A stretch of DNA of 16,510 bases from an uncultured Collinsella sp. (GCA_902490405.1 CABUDS010000037.1:1-16510), one strand, 5' to 3'. Numbered from the stretch's first letter, positions 7,366 through 15,136 are shown. Made by a program: numbers and translations. Notes: generated from the sequence alone by a model not told the origin.

Positions 7366-8514
7366 TCATTCCCCCTTCCCGATAACGACGTCATTTCCAA
7401 CGACGGCCGTATCCTTGGTGGTATCGACAGAGCCGAGCTTCACGCCCTCTTCGACCGTGGAGTTCTCGCCCAAAATTGCGCGGCAGATGTGCGCGCCGCT
7501 CTTAACGTGCGCACCCGGCAGCAGCACGGAGTCCTCGACCACGGCGCGCTCCTCGATGATGACATCGGTCGAAAGAATTGAGTGGCGAGCGGTACCGTAG
7601 ATCTTGCAGCCGTTGGAGACCAGGCAGTCGTCCAGGCGGCCGTCCGGACCAATGTAGTGCGGCGGACGCGTGGTGATGTTGGACATGATGGGGAAGTGCT
7701 TGTCGAACAGATCGAACTCGGGGTTGTTGCCCAGCAGGTCCATCGAGGTCTCGTGGAAGCTGGCGATGGTGCCAACGTCCTTCCAAAAGCCGTGGAACTC
7801 GTAGCTGTACAGGCGCTTGCCTTCGCCGAGCAGCTTGGGGATGATATCCTTGCCAAAGTCGTGGCTCGAGCGCTGGTCCAGAGCGTCCTCCTCGAGTGCC
7901 TCGATCAGCACGTCTGCCGAGAAGATGTAGATGCCCATGGACGCGAGGTTCGAATCGGGCTTATCGGGCTTCTCGGTGAACTTGGTGATGCGGCCGTCCT
8001 CGGGGTCGGTGGTCAGGATACCAAAGCGACTGGCCTCCTCCCACGGCACGGGCATAACGCTCACCGTGAGGTCGGCATTGTTCTCAATGTGCGTCTTGAG
8101 CATCTTGCGGTAGTCCATGCGATACAGGTGATCGCCAGACAGAATCAGGACGTACTTGGGATCGTTGGCCTTGATGTAGTCGAGGTTCTGCGTAATGGCG
8201 TCGGCCGTGCCCGCATACCAGGCGCCGCCGGTCTGCGTCTCGTACGGCGGCAGGATCGACACGCCGCCGTCGCGGCTGTCCAGATCCCACGCCTCGCCGG
8301 AGCCCACATAGGCATGCAGCAGGTAGGGGCGATACTGCGTCAGAACACCCACCGTGTCGATGCCCGAGTTGGAGCAGTTGGAGAGCGAAAAGTCGATAAT
8401 GCGGAACTTGCCACCAAAGCTAACCGCCGGCTTAGCGATCTTTTGGGTGAGTGCCCCCAATCGGCTGCCCTGTCCTCCTGCGAGGAGCATCGCGATGCAT
8501 TCTTTCTTACTCAT
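7366..8514 (-). CDS. glgC: Glucose-1-phosphate adenylyltransferase GlgC, 382 aa
   Basis: GlgC makes ADP-glucose and pyrophosphate from ATP and glucose-1-phosphate, the committed step of glycogen synthesis. The nucleotide-binding loop LAGGQGSRLGALT covers residues 11-23, the KFRIIDF segment 36-42, GGAWYAGTADAI 97-107, the metal/catalytic block SGDHLYRMDY 126-135 (D128), and the sugar-binding FTEKPD 179-184. Hexapeptide beta-helix repeats fill the last 90 residues. The length matches the family. The ATG at 8514 has a near-perfect AAGGAG at 7 bases. It lies 107 bases after glgP, with a strong hairpin between, and 4 bases before glgD. Allosteric control cannot be read from sequence; the GlgD partner suggests a heteromeric enzyme. 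Confidence 0.96.
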   Translation of the reverse strand: MSKKECIAMLLAGGQGSRLGALTQKIAKPAVSFGGKFRIIDFSLSNCSNSGIDTVGVLTQYRPYLLHAYVGSGEAWDLDSRDGGVSILPPYETQTGGAWYAGTADAITQNLDYIKANDPKYVLILSGDHLYRMDYRKMLKTHIENNADLTVSVMPVPWEEASRFGILTTDPEDGRITKFTEKPDKPDSNLASMGIYIFSADVLIEALEEDALDQRSSHDFGKDIIPKLLGEGKRLYSYEFHGFWKDVGTIASFHETSMDLLGNNPEFDLFDKHFPIMSNITTRPPHYIGPDGRLDDCLVSNGCKIYGTARHSILSTDVIIEERAVVEDSVLLPGAHVKSGAHICRAILGENSTVEEGVKLGSVDTTKDTAVVGNDVVIGKGE

Positions 8515-8554
8515 CGATTTCTCCTTCTGTCATCGATGTTCCTAAACCCATTAG

Positions 8555-8585
8555 CGACGGGCGCGGCGCTCGGTCGCGCCCGTCG
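8555..8585 (-). other. GC-rich intercistronic hairpin between glgP and glgC
   Basis: A perfect 11-bp stem (CGACGGGCGCG at 8555-8565 pairing with 8575-8585) with a 9-base loop sits 36 bases after the glgP stop. Neither strand has a U-tract after it (minus exit TAATGGGTTTAGG), so it is not a standard intrinsic terminator. It would suit an RNA-stability or partial-termination element that sets different levels of glgBP and glgCDA message. Confidence 0.55.
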
Positions 8586-8621
8586 AGTAATGCCGTGCTG
8601 GCATAGGGGAGCTCGTGGCCT

Positions 8622-11048
8622 TTACGCGTGCCAGATCTCGTCGCGGTATTCGCGAATGGTGCGGTCGCTCGAGAACCAGCCGCTCGAGGCGGTGTTGAGC
8701 AGGGCCTTGCGGTTCCAGGTCTCCTGGTCGCCATAGCTGCCGGTGAGCTTCTCCCACGCATCCACGTAGCTGCGGAAGTCTGCCATGACCAGGTCGGGGT
8801 CGTTGTTGTTCATGAGCTCGTTGTAGATGCTCTCGAAGTTGCCCGAAAGGCCCGCAAAGGTGTTGTCCTTGAGCTCGTCCATCACGCGGCCCAGACGCTC
8901 GCGGTCGCCGTTGAGGGTGTCCCACGCAAAGTAGCTGTTGGATGCCCAGAGCTGCTCGACCTCGGGAGCGGTCAGGCCAAAGATGGCCTCGTTCTCGCGG
9001 CCGGCCAGGTCGGCGATCTCGATGTTGGCGCCGTCGAGGGTGCCCAGCGTAATGGCGCCGTTCATCATGAGCTTCATGTTGGACGTGCCCGAGGCCTCCT
9101 TGCCGGCCGTGGAGATCTGCTCCGAGATCTCGGCGGCGGGGTAGATGAGCTGGGCGTTGCTCACGCGGAAGTTGGGGATAAAGCAAACCTTCATGACCTC
9201 GTTGACGCGGGCGTCGTTGTTGATGACGCCCGCCACGGAGTTAATGAGGCGGATGGTCTCCTTGGCAAAGGTGTAGCTCGAGGCAGCCTTGCCGCTAAAG
9301 ATGAAGGTCGTCGGCGTCACGTGGAAGTTGGGATCGGCGATGCGACGGTTGTAGATGTCCATCACCTTCATGATGTTCATGAGCTGGCGCTTGTAGGCGT
9401 GGAAGCGCTTCACTTGAACATCGAAGACGGTGTTGGGGTCGATGACCAGACCGGTCTCGGCCTTAACATAGGCGGCCAGGCGCTCCTTGTTGGCGCGCTT
9501 GGAGGCACCCACGGCCTTCAGGAACTCGGTGTCGTTCTGGAACTCTTTGAGCTTTTCCAGCTCAAAGGCGTCCTTCAGCCAGCCATCGCCAATGGCCTCG
9601 GTCACGAGCTTGGCATAGGTGGGGTTGGCCTCGGCAAAGAAGCGACGGTGCGAGATGCCGTTGGTCTTGTTGTTGAACTTCTCGGGCGTCAGGGCATAGA
9701 AGTCCTTGAGCACGATGTTCTTGATGATGTCGGAGTGGATCTTGGCCACGCCGTTAACGCTGTGGCTGCAGATCACGGACAGGTTGGCCATGCGAATCTC
9801 GCCGTCCCACAGAATGGCGGTCTGGCGCAGACGCTCCTGCCAGCCCTCCTTCGTGGTGTCGAACGACTCGTGCCAACGACGGCTGATCTCGTCGATGATC
9901 TGGTACACGCGGGGGAGGAGCTTGGAGAACGTGCCGATAGGCCACTTCTCCAAGGCCTCGGGCAGGATGGTGTGGTTGGTGTAGCTCACGACCTGCGTCA
10001 CGATGTTCCAGGCGTCATCCCACTCGAGCTTCTTCTCGTCGATGAGGATACGCATGAGCTCGGGGCCGCACATGGCGGGGTGGGTATCGTTGGTGTGGAT
10101 GGCTACAAACTGCGGCAGCAACTCCCAGTTCGCGCCGTGCTCCTTCTCAAAGGTGTCGAGCAGGCTGTAGATGCCGGCCGAAACAAAGAGGTACTCCTGC
10201 TTCAGGCGCAGCAGACGGCCGTGCTCGCCGGCGTCGTTGGGGTAGAGAATGGCGCTGATGGCCTCGGCCTCAGCGCGCTCGGCATCGGCCAGAGCATAGT
10301 CGCCGCGGTTGAAGGCCTCCAGGTCAAAGTGCTCCTCGACCGGCTCGGCGGCCCAGACGCGCAGCTTGTTGACGGTCTCGCCGGCATAGCCCACAACGGG
10401 GATGTCGTAGGGGACGGCCAGGATGTCCTGCGTGTCCACCGTGCGGTAGAATGTACGGCCGTCCTCCTCAAAGCCCTCGACGCGGCCACCAAACTTAATG
10501 GTCACGGCCTTGTCCTGACGACGGACCTCCCAGGGATAACCGTGGGTGAGCCACTCGTCGGTGGTCTCGACCTGGCTGCCGTTAACGATCTCCTGCTTAA
10601 ACAGGCCGTAGCGGTAGCGCATGCCGTTACCGTAGCCGGCAATGCCCTCGGCTGCCATGGAATCCAGGAAGCATGCAGCCAGACGGCCCAGGCCACCGTT
10701 GCCCAGCGCCGGATCGGGCTCCTGGTTCTCGATGACGGACAGGTCAAAGCCCATATCGTCGAGCGCCTCGGCGACCATGTCGCGCACGCCAAAGTTGAGC
10801 AGGTAGTTGTCAAGCAGGCGGCCGATCAAAAACTCGATCGAGAAGTAGTACACGCGCTTTTTGCCCTCGGCGGTGGCGCGGGCGTCGCTCTTGGTGGCAA
10901 CGGTGCGCGCCTTCTCGGCCACGAGCTTGGCCAGGGCGTTAAAGCGGTCGAGGTCACTGGCGGCCTCGACGCTCTTGCCGCTGATGCTCATGACGGCATC
11001 GCGATAGAGCTCGGTAAACTCCTGCTTGTTGTCGAAGATCTTATTCAT
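8622..11048 (-). CDS. glgP: Glycogen/maltodextrin phosphorylase, 808 aa
   Basis: This PLP-dependent GT35 enzyme releases glucose-1-phosphate from the non-reducing ends of glycogen or maltodextrin. Visible family blocks are YYFSIEFLIGR (67-77), PALGNGGLGRLAACFLDS (113-130), the TNHTILPEALEKWP region, and the PLP site EASGTSNMKLMMNG, whose Lys is K659. Length matches the family (about 800). The N-terminus is short and lacks the phosphorylatable extension of animal enzymes. The ATG at 11048 follows GGGGGAAAGGA. It lies 94 bases after glgB and is the only degradative enzyme within the synthetic cluster, so synthesis and breakdown capacity are probably made together. Choice of glycogen or maltodextrin as the main substrate cannot be settled from sequence. 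A long open frame on the opposite strand is only a composition shadow. Confidence 0.96.
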   Translation of the reverse strand: MNKIFDNKQEFTELYRDAVMSISGKSVEAASDLDRFNALAKLVAEKARTVATKSDARATAEGKKRVYYFSIEFLIGRLLDNYLLNFGVRDMVAEALDDMGFDLSVIENQEPDPALGNGGLGRLAACFLDSMAAEGIAGYGNGMRYRYGLFKQEIVNGSQVETTDEWLTHGYPWEVRRQDKAVTIKFGGRVEGFEEDGRTFYRTVDTQDILAVPYDIPVVGYAGETVNKLRVWAAEPVEEHFDLEAFNRGDYALADAERAEAEAISAILYPNDAGEHGRLLRLKQEYLFVSAGIYSLLDTFEKEHGANWELLPQFVAIHTNDTHPAMCGPELMRILIDEKKLEWDDAWNIVTQVVSYTNHTILPEALEKWPIGTFSKLLPRVYQIIDEISRRWHESFDTTKEGWQERLRQTAILWDGEIRMANLSVICSHSVNGVAKIHSDIIKNIVLKDFYALTPEKFNNKTNGISHRRFFAEANPTYAKLVTEAIGDGWLKDAFELEKLKEFQNDTEFLKAVGASKRANKERLAAYVKAETGLVIDPNTVFDVQVKRFHAYKRQLMNIMKVMDIYNRRIADPNFHVTPTTFIFSGKAASSYTFAKETIRLINSVAGVINNDARVNEVMKVCFIPNFRVSNAQLIYPAAEISEQISTAGKEASGTSNMKLMMNGAITLGTLDGANIEIADLAGRENEAIFGLTAPEVEQLWASNSYFAWDTLNGDRERLGRVMDELKDNTFAGLSGNFESIYNELMNNNDPDLVMADFRSYVDAWEKLTGSYGDQETWNRKALLNTASSGWFSSDRTIREYRDEIWHA

Positions 11049-11142
11049 ACGTTCCTTTCCCCCGGGGATGTTTCTCCCGGAACGGTTATGACTTGTATCC
11101 TACGCCCCCGCGTGGCAGGTAATTACAGTGGTAACGCCTTTG

Positions 11143-13404
11143 TTACGCTTTCTTAGCAGAAGCCTTAACGGCAGCTGCCTTAGCCTTGGGAGCGGCCGTT
11201 TTGGTGGCAGCCTTTTTGGCCGTGGTGGACTTGGCCGAAGCCTTGGCAGTGGGCTTGGCAGCCTTCGCCTTAGCCGGAGCCTTCTTAGCAGCAGCGGCCT
11301 TGGGCTTCACCGTGGACGAGCGCTTGCGCGTCGCCTTCTTGGGCTCCTCGACCACAGGCGGCTTGTAGCTGCTGGGACCGCGGCGCTTAAGCACCACGCC
11401 TGCCAGGCCTGGAACCTTGATCTCGATGGAGTCCATCTGCCCGTTCCAGGGATAGGGCTCGCTCGAGCAGGTGTAGGGCTCCTCGCCGGCATAGCCGCTG
11501 CCACCGAACTCGGGACGGTCGGAATCAAAGATGACCTCCCAGTCACCCTCGCGCGGCACGCCCACACGGAAGCTCTCGTAGCTCGCCGGGTCAAAGTTGA
11601 TCAGGATTACCAGGTCGTCATCGACGTCCTCGCCCTGACGCACAAAGCTCACGATGGACTGCTTGGAGTTGTCCGCGTCGATCCAGGTAAATCCGTCGTC
11701 GGTGTAGCCGCGCTCGTACAGGGCGGGCTCAGCGGTGTACAGGTGGTTGAGCGCCTTGATAAACGCCTGATGATGACGGTGAGTCTCGTACTCCTCGGTT
11801 AGGAACCACTGGATGGACTCGTAGTAGCGCCACTCGATAAACTGGCCGATCTCGTTGCCCATAAAGTTGAGCTTGGCGCCAGGGTGCGTCATCTGGTAGA
11901 AAGCCAGCGTGCGCAGGCCGGCAAACTGACGCCACCAGTCGCCCGGCATGCGGCCGATGAGCGAGCACTTGCCGTGCACGACTTCGTCGTGGCTCAGCGG
12001 ACAAATGAAGTTTTCGGTAAAGGCGTACATGATGGAGAACGTGAGCAGCCCGTGGTTGCCGGGGCGCCACGGAAAATCGGTCTGCATGTAGTGCAGGGTG
12101 TCGTTCATCCAGCCCATGTCCCACTTGTAGTGGAAGCCCAGGCCGCCGTCCTGCGGCGGGTAGGTCACGAGCGGCCACGCGGTGGACTCCTCGGCCATCA
12201 TCATTACGTCAGGGAAGTGGGCCTCCACGGCGCAGTTGACCTGGCGGATAAAAGCGCTGGCGTCCAGGTCCTCCTCGGTACCGTACTTATTGAACTTCTT
12301 TTGGCCGGGATCGTCGATGCCAAAGTTGAGGTACAGCATGCTGGACACGCCGTCCATGCGAATGCCGTCAACATGGAAGTTCTCGAGCCAGTACAGCACG
12401 TTGGAGACCAGGAAGGAGCGGACCTCGCCACGGGCGAAGTCGAACTTGTGCGTGCCCCAGTTGGGGTGAATCTCGTGCTCAAACAGCATGTGGCCGTTAA
12501 AGGTGGCAAGGCCGTGGGAGTCGGCGCAAAAACCGCCGGGCACCCAGTCCATGATTACGCCAATGCCCGCCTTGTGACACGCATCGATAAAGTGCATGAG
12601 CTGCTGCGGGTCGCCATAGCGCGACGTGGCGGCATAGTAGCCGGTCGTCTGGTAGCCCCAGGAGCCATCGAAGGGATGCTCCATAAGCGGCATGACCTCG
12701 ATATGCGTGTAGCCCATGTCGTGCACGTAGTCCACGAGCTCGACCGACAGGTCGTCGTAGGTGTAGAACTCGCCGCGCTGCGCGGGGAAGGGGTCCATGG
12801 GGCCAGGGTAGTTGCCGTACTCGTCCGGCTCGCCCTGTGGCGCGTCGCCGTGGCGCTTCCACGAGCCAATATGCACCTCGTAGATGTTAAGGGGCTGCGA
12901 CATGTGGTTATGACTGGCGCGGCGCTTGAGCCATGCGGCGTCGTTCCACTTGTAGCCATCGAGGGTCCACAGCACGCTTGCCGTTCCCGGAGGGCACTCG
13001 GCCTTGAAGGCGTACGGATCGGCCTTGTAGAGCTTCTCGCCCTCGTTGGTCTCAATGAGATACTTATAGAGCTGACCTTGTTCTGCGCCAGGAATAAAGC
13101 CTTCCCAAATAGCGCTCGTATGCACGGGCACCAGAGGGTTGGCTTCCTCATTCCAGTCGTTAAATTCGCCAATGACATGGACGCTCTTTACGTCGGGCGC
13201 CCAAACGCAAAAGCGCCAACCGCGCGTACGGTTCTGCGTGTCGGGGTGCGCGCCCATCTTTTCCCAGCTGCGCTCCCACATGCCAATGCCAAACAGGTAG
13301 ACATCGTCCTTAGAGAGCTCCGGTGCGTGCGGGGCGGCTTTACGGGTAGCAGGCTTTTTGGTTGCTGGCTTTAGCTTTGTATCGCTCACGTTTGATCCCA
13401 TCAT
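11143..13404 (-). CDS. glgB: 1,4-alpha-glucan branching enzyme GlgB with basic tails, about 753 aa
   Basis: GlgB makes the alpha-1,6 branches of glycogen (GH13, CBM48 N-domain). Numbered from the ATG at 13404: CBM48 (WRFCVWAPDVKSVHVIGEFNDW) is at 63-84, region I (VIMDWVPGGF) at 283-292, region II (GIRMDGVSSM) has nucleophile D351, region III (MAEEST) has E405, and region IV (PLSHDEVVHG) has D473. The three catalytic acids are intact. However, the region I His (DWVPGHF in E. coli) is Gly here. The catalytic chain ends near 685, and about 68 residues rich in Lys, Ala, Ser and Thr follow, like the longer GlgA tail. The N-terminus (KLKPATKKPATRKAAP) is also lysine-rich. The start is uncertain: tandem ATGs at 13404 and 13401 have a weak Shine-Dalgarno, and a GTG at 13389 has GGGA upstream. 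An open frame reaches a GTG at 13539, but those residues look unlike any GlgB. It is the first gene of the cluster. Confidence 0.93.
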   Translation of the reverse strand: MMGSNVSDTKLKPATKKPATRKAAPHAPELSKDDVYLFGIGMWERSWEKMGAHPDTQNRTRGWRFCVWAPDVKSVHVIGEFNDWNEEANPLVPVHTSAIWEGFIPGAEQGQLYKYLIETNEGEKLYKADPYAFKAECPPGTASVLWTLDGYKWNDAAWLKRRASHNHMSQPLNIYEVHIGSWKRHGDAPQGEPDEYGNYPGPMDPFPAQRGEFYTYDDLSVELVDYVHDMGYTHIEVMPLMEHPFDGSWGYQTTGYYAATSRYGDPQQLMHFIDACHKAGIGVIMDWVPGGFCADSHGLATFNGHMLFEHEIHPNWGTHKFDFARGEVRSFLVSNVLYWLENFHVDGIRMDGVSSMLYLNFGIDDPGQKKFNKYGTEEDLDASAFIRQVNCAVEAHFPDVMMMAEESTAWPLVTYPPQDGGLGFHYKWDMGWMNDTLHYMQTDFPWRPGNHGLLTFSIMYAFTENFICPLSHDEVVHGKCSLIGRMPGDWWRQFAGLRTLAFYQMTHPGAKLNFMGNEIGQFIEWRYYESIQWFLTEEYETHRHHQAFIKALNHLYTAEPALYERGYTDDGFTWIDADNSKQSIVSFVRQGEDVDDDLVILINFDPASYESFRVGVPREGDWEVIFDSDRPEFGGSGYAGEEPYTCSSEPYPWNGQMDSIEIKVPGLAGVVLKRRGPSSYKPPVVEEPKKATRKRSSTVKPKAAAAKKAPAKAKAAKPTAKASAKSTTAKKAATKTAAPKAKAAAVKASAKKA

Positions 13405-13489
13405 GACGCGGCAGCGTGTTGCCTTGGTGACTAGATGCGAAAGGTCCAAGGCTGCACGAATCGAGGGGACGGCGATAGTTCTATGATTC

Positions 13490-13515
13490 GTTCCACCTCG
13501 CGTGCTCGGTGGAAC
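13490..13515 (-). other. Stem-loop in the long glgB leader
   Basis: Between the predicted promoter and the glgB start lie roughly 190 transcribed, untranslated bases. They contain a perfect 8-bp stem GTTCCACC / GGTGGAAC (13490-13497 with 13508-13515). A second 7-bp stem (13456-13462 with 13485-13491) shares two bases with it, so the two are mutually exclusive at their edge. I recognise no known riboswitch class here. Confidence 0.35.
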
Positions 13516-13601
13516 TTTCGGCACGAAATACGATAACACCTGTTCGTTACTTTTATGGAGAAAAGTGGATTTGCGGCGGCGTTTAATCGGCGAGCGCCAT
13601 G

Positions 13602-13631
13602 TTTATACCACTGGCAGAATTGCGATGGTAA
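13602..13631 (-). promoter_or_regulatory. glgB: Promoter of the glgBPCDA cluster
   Basis: On the minus strand TTACCA (13626-13631) is followed after 18 bases by TATAAA (13602-13607). The -10 box is preceded by TGG, giving an extended TGn element. The -35 box sits inside the left arm of the 13626-13651 palindrome, so a protein bound there would block RNA polymerase. Predicted transcription begins near 13595. Confidence 0.6.
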
Positions 13632-13651
13632 AACTCTTGACAGTTTTACCA
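13626..13651. promoter_or_regulatory. Perfect 10+10 bp palindrome, probable operator, in the glgB/HAD divergent region
   Basis: The arms TGGTAAAACT (13626-13635) and AGTTTTACCA (13642-13651) are exact reverse complements around the 6-base centre CTTGAC. The left arm covers the -35 box of the minus-strand glgB promoter. The centre plus one base makes a plus-strand TTGACA (13637-13642) that could be a -35 box for the HAD gene, although the best -10 (TAGACT, 13663-13668) would be 20 bases away. The position suggests a repressor site acting on both directions. Confidence 0.6.
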
Positions 13652-13682
13652 AATAGGGTTTCTAGACTAGTAGATTAACGTT

Positions 13683-13713
13683 TGATAAAACGTTTTTAGC
13701 AGGTTGTTTACCA
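13683..13713. promoter_or_regulatory. Second operator-like site, upstream of the HAD gene
   Basis: TGATAAAAC (13683-13691) directly abuts GTTTTTAGCA, forming a near-palindrome with the 10-bp perfect core AAAACGTTTT (13687-13696) and a central CG as in LacI-family operators. Another half-site, GTTTACCA, ends at 13713. Together with 13626-13651 and 3791-3834 this makes at least six related half-sites in two control regions. Confidence 0.5.
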
Positions 13714-13735
13714 TTTGACATCGAAAGGTATGTTT

Positions 13736-14425
13736 ATGTCCCAGACCGCCGCTCACAATGTCGCTTTTATTTTCGATTGCGACGGCACACTGGTTAATAG
13801 CACCCCCGTTTGGGCCTATGCCCAGCCCGAGTTATTGCACCGCCACGGTATTGACGTGACGGTCGACGATTTTGCCCAGTTTGAGCATTTGTCGCTCGAG
13901 GACGAGTGCCAGGCCTACCACGACACGTGGGGCATTGGCGCGAATGGCGAGGAGCTCTACCGCGAGCTGAGCGAGATTTTGATCGATGGCTACTCCAAGG
14001 TACCGCCGCGCGACGGCCTGCTTGCATTTTTGGAGCAGGCGAAGGCGGCTGGTATTGCCATGTGCGTTGCCACGTCCACGCCGGCCGAGCTGGTGCAGTC
14101 TGCGCTCGCTGGTGCCGGGCTCGATGCCTACATGGAGTTTGTGACCACCACGGGTGAGGCGGGACGCTCCAAGCAGTTCCCCGACGTATACGAGTTGGCG
14201 CTGCGCCGTCTGGAGGAGCGCCACGGGCACAAGTTTGAGCGCGCATGGGTGTTTGAGGACGCGGTCTTTGGCCTTAAGAGCTCGGGCACCGGCGGCTTTA
14301 GGCGTGTAGGTATTTATGACTCGCATGGCCGTATGGAGCGCGACGACGTGCGCTCCAACTGCGAGATCTTTATCGACAGCTACGAGGAGCTTGACCTAGC
14401 CCGCGTGCTTTCGTTTGAGGGATAG
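13736..14425 (+). CDS. HAD-superfamily phosphatase, beta-phosphoglucomutase/Gph-like, 229 aa
   Basis: This is a haloacid-dehalogenase-type hydrolase or phosphomutase. Motif I is FDCDGTLVNS with D14 and D16, motif II VATSTP (T113/S114), motif III K146 in GRSKQFPD, and motif IV WVFEDAVFGL with E174 and D175. A helical cap inserted after motif I (about 25-85) marks subclass I. AAAGG at 13724-13728 sits 7 bases before the ATG at 13736, so I take that start over the ATG at 13730 (1 base away) and a TTG at 13715. The gene diverges from glgB across a shared control region, which makes a sugar-phosphate substrate attractive, for instance beta-glucose-1-phosphate. That is inference; specificity within this family cannot be read reliably from sequence. 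The thiamine pyrophosphokinase gene begins 9 bases after its stop. Confidence 0.9.
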   Translation: MSQTAAHNVAFIFDCDGTLVNSTPVWAYAQPELLHRHGIDVTVDDFAQFEHLSLEDECQAYHDTWGIGANGEELYRELSEILIDGYSKVPPRDGLLAFLEQAKAAGIAMCVATSTPAELVQSALAGAGLDAYMEFVTTTGEAGRSKQFPDVYELALRRLEERHGHKFERAWVFEDAVFGLKSSGTGGFRRVGIYDSHGRMERDDVRSNCEIFIDSYEELDLARVLSFEG

Positions 14426-14434
14426 GCGAGGGCC

Positions 14435-15076
14435 GTGGCTTGCAAAGTATTAGTGGTTTGCGGCTCGCCGGTGGTGGCGAGCGCGGATCTGCTACGCCAG
14501 CTGGCGGGGGAGTGCGACCACGTTGTCGCCGTGGACCGAGGGCTCGACGCGCTGCTGGGCGCGGGACTTGGCTGCGACGTATATGTAGGGGATGCCGATA
14601 CGGTGAGCGATACAGGTCGCGCGCTGGTCGATGCCGCAGAAGCCTTTGAGGTGGAGCGCCACGACCCATACAAGGACTATACCGATCTGGCGCTGGCACT
14701 CGATTCCGTCCGCCGTCGCTGGCCGGGTGCCGAAGTGGTTGCGACTTGCGCTACGGGCGGCCGTCCGGACATGGCTTTATCCGTATTGGGGCTGCTCGCG
14801 GGCTACGAGGATGCCCCTGTCTGGATTGCCGAGGACAAGGTGGTCGCCCGCATCCTTCGCGCAGGCGAATCGTGGACCATTGAGGGCGCCGAAGGCAAAA
14901 CGTTTTCCATCATCGCCATTGCCCCCAACGCCAAGGTAAGCGAACACGGCCTAGAATGGGAACTGGATCACAGTCCCTTGGGACTACTGGCTGACACCGG
15001 CATCTCCAATGTCGTCAGGGGTACGGCCAAGATCCAAGTCCATCAAGGCGTTGCGATCGGTTATTTGCTGGCGTGA
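14435..15076 (+). CDS. thiN: Thiamine pyrophosphokinase, 213 aa
   Basis: This enzyme transfers pyrophosphate from ATP to thiamine, giving thiamine diphosphate. Recognisable family blocks are VAVDRGLDALL (31-41), the metal-binding VGDADTVSD (family GDFDS, Thr replacing Ser), DPYKDYTDLALAL (family P.EKD.TD...AL), and the ATGGRPDMALSVLGLL segment (family GA.GGR.DH.L.N). The C-terminal beta-sandwich ends in NVVRGTAKIQVHQGVAIGYLL. The family His after RPD is Met here, though that position varies. The start is GTG at 14435 with GAGG 3 bases upstream, a rather short spacing. The gene is 9 bases after the HAD gene and presumably co-transcribed with it. I see no thiamine riboswitch upstream. It converges with the minus-strand module to its right. 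Confidence 0.88.
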   Translation: MACKVLVVCGSPVVASADLLRQLAGECDHVVAVDRGLDALLGAGLGCDVYVGDADTVSDTGRALVDAAEAFEVERHDPYKDYTDLALALDSVRRRWPGAEVVATCATGGRPDMALSVLGLLAGYEDAPVWIAEDKVVARILRAGESWTIEGAEGKTFSIIAIAPNAKVSEHGLEWELDHSPLGLLADTGISNVVRGTAKIQVHQGVAIGYLLA

Positions 15077-15136
15077 GGGTTTTATCGGGACGGGGCTGAA
15101 TTGGCTAATTTTGGCAACGCAAAATAGGTAAGTAAA

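Noticed and set aside
7362..7400. Extension of GlgD to the ATG at 7400
   Set aside because: It would overlap glgC by 35 bases and add residues absent from the family. ATG 7361 sits 4 bases after the glgC stop with GGGGGAA upstream.
8628..11156. 842-codon open frame on the plus strand, opposite glgP
   Set aside because: It is the mirror of a GC-rich coding frame, its protein has no recognisable family features, and glgP beneath it is complete with all motifs.
11884..13374. 496-codon plus-strand open frame opposite glgB
   Set aside because: Composition shadow of glgB; the translation is low-information Val/His/Leu-rich sequence with no ribosome site of note.
13405..13539. Extension of GlgB to the GTG at 13539
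   Set aside because: No Shine-Dalgarno, and the extra 45 residues do not resemble any GlgB N-terminus. The leader structure and promoter position fit a later start better.
13431..13652. 73-codon minus-strand open frame in the glgB leader
   Set aside because: It would begin upstream of the predicted promoter -10 and has no ribosome site; it is probably chance.
15108..15125. Small hairpin ATTTTG / CAAAAT after thiN as a terminator
   Set aside because: A 6-bp, AT-only-type stem without a U-tract is too weak to call.
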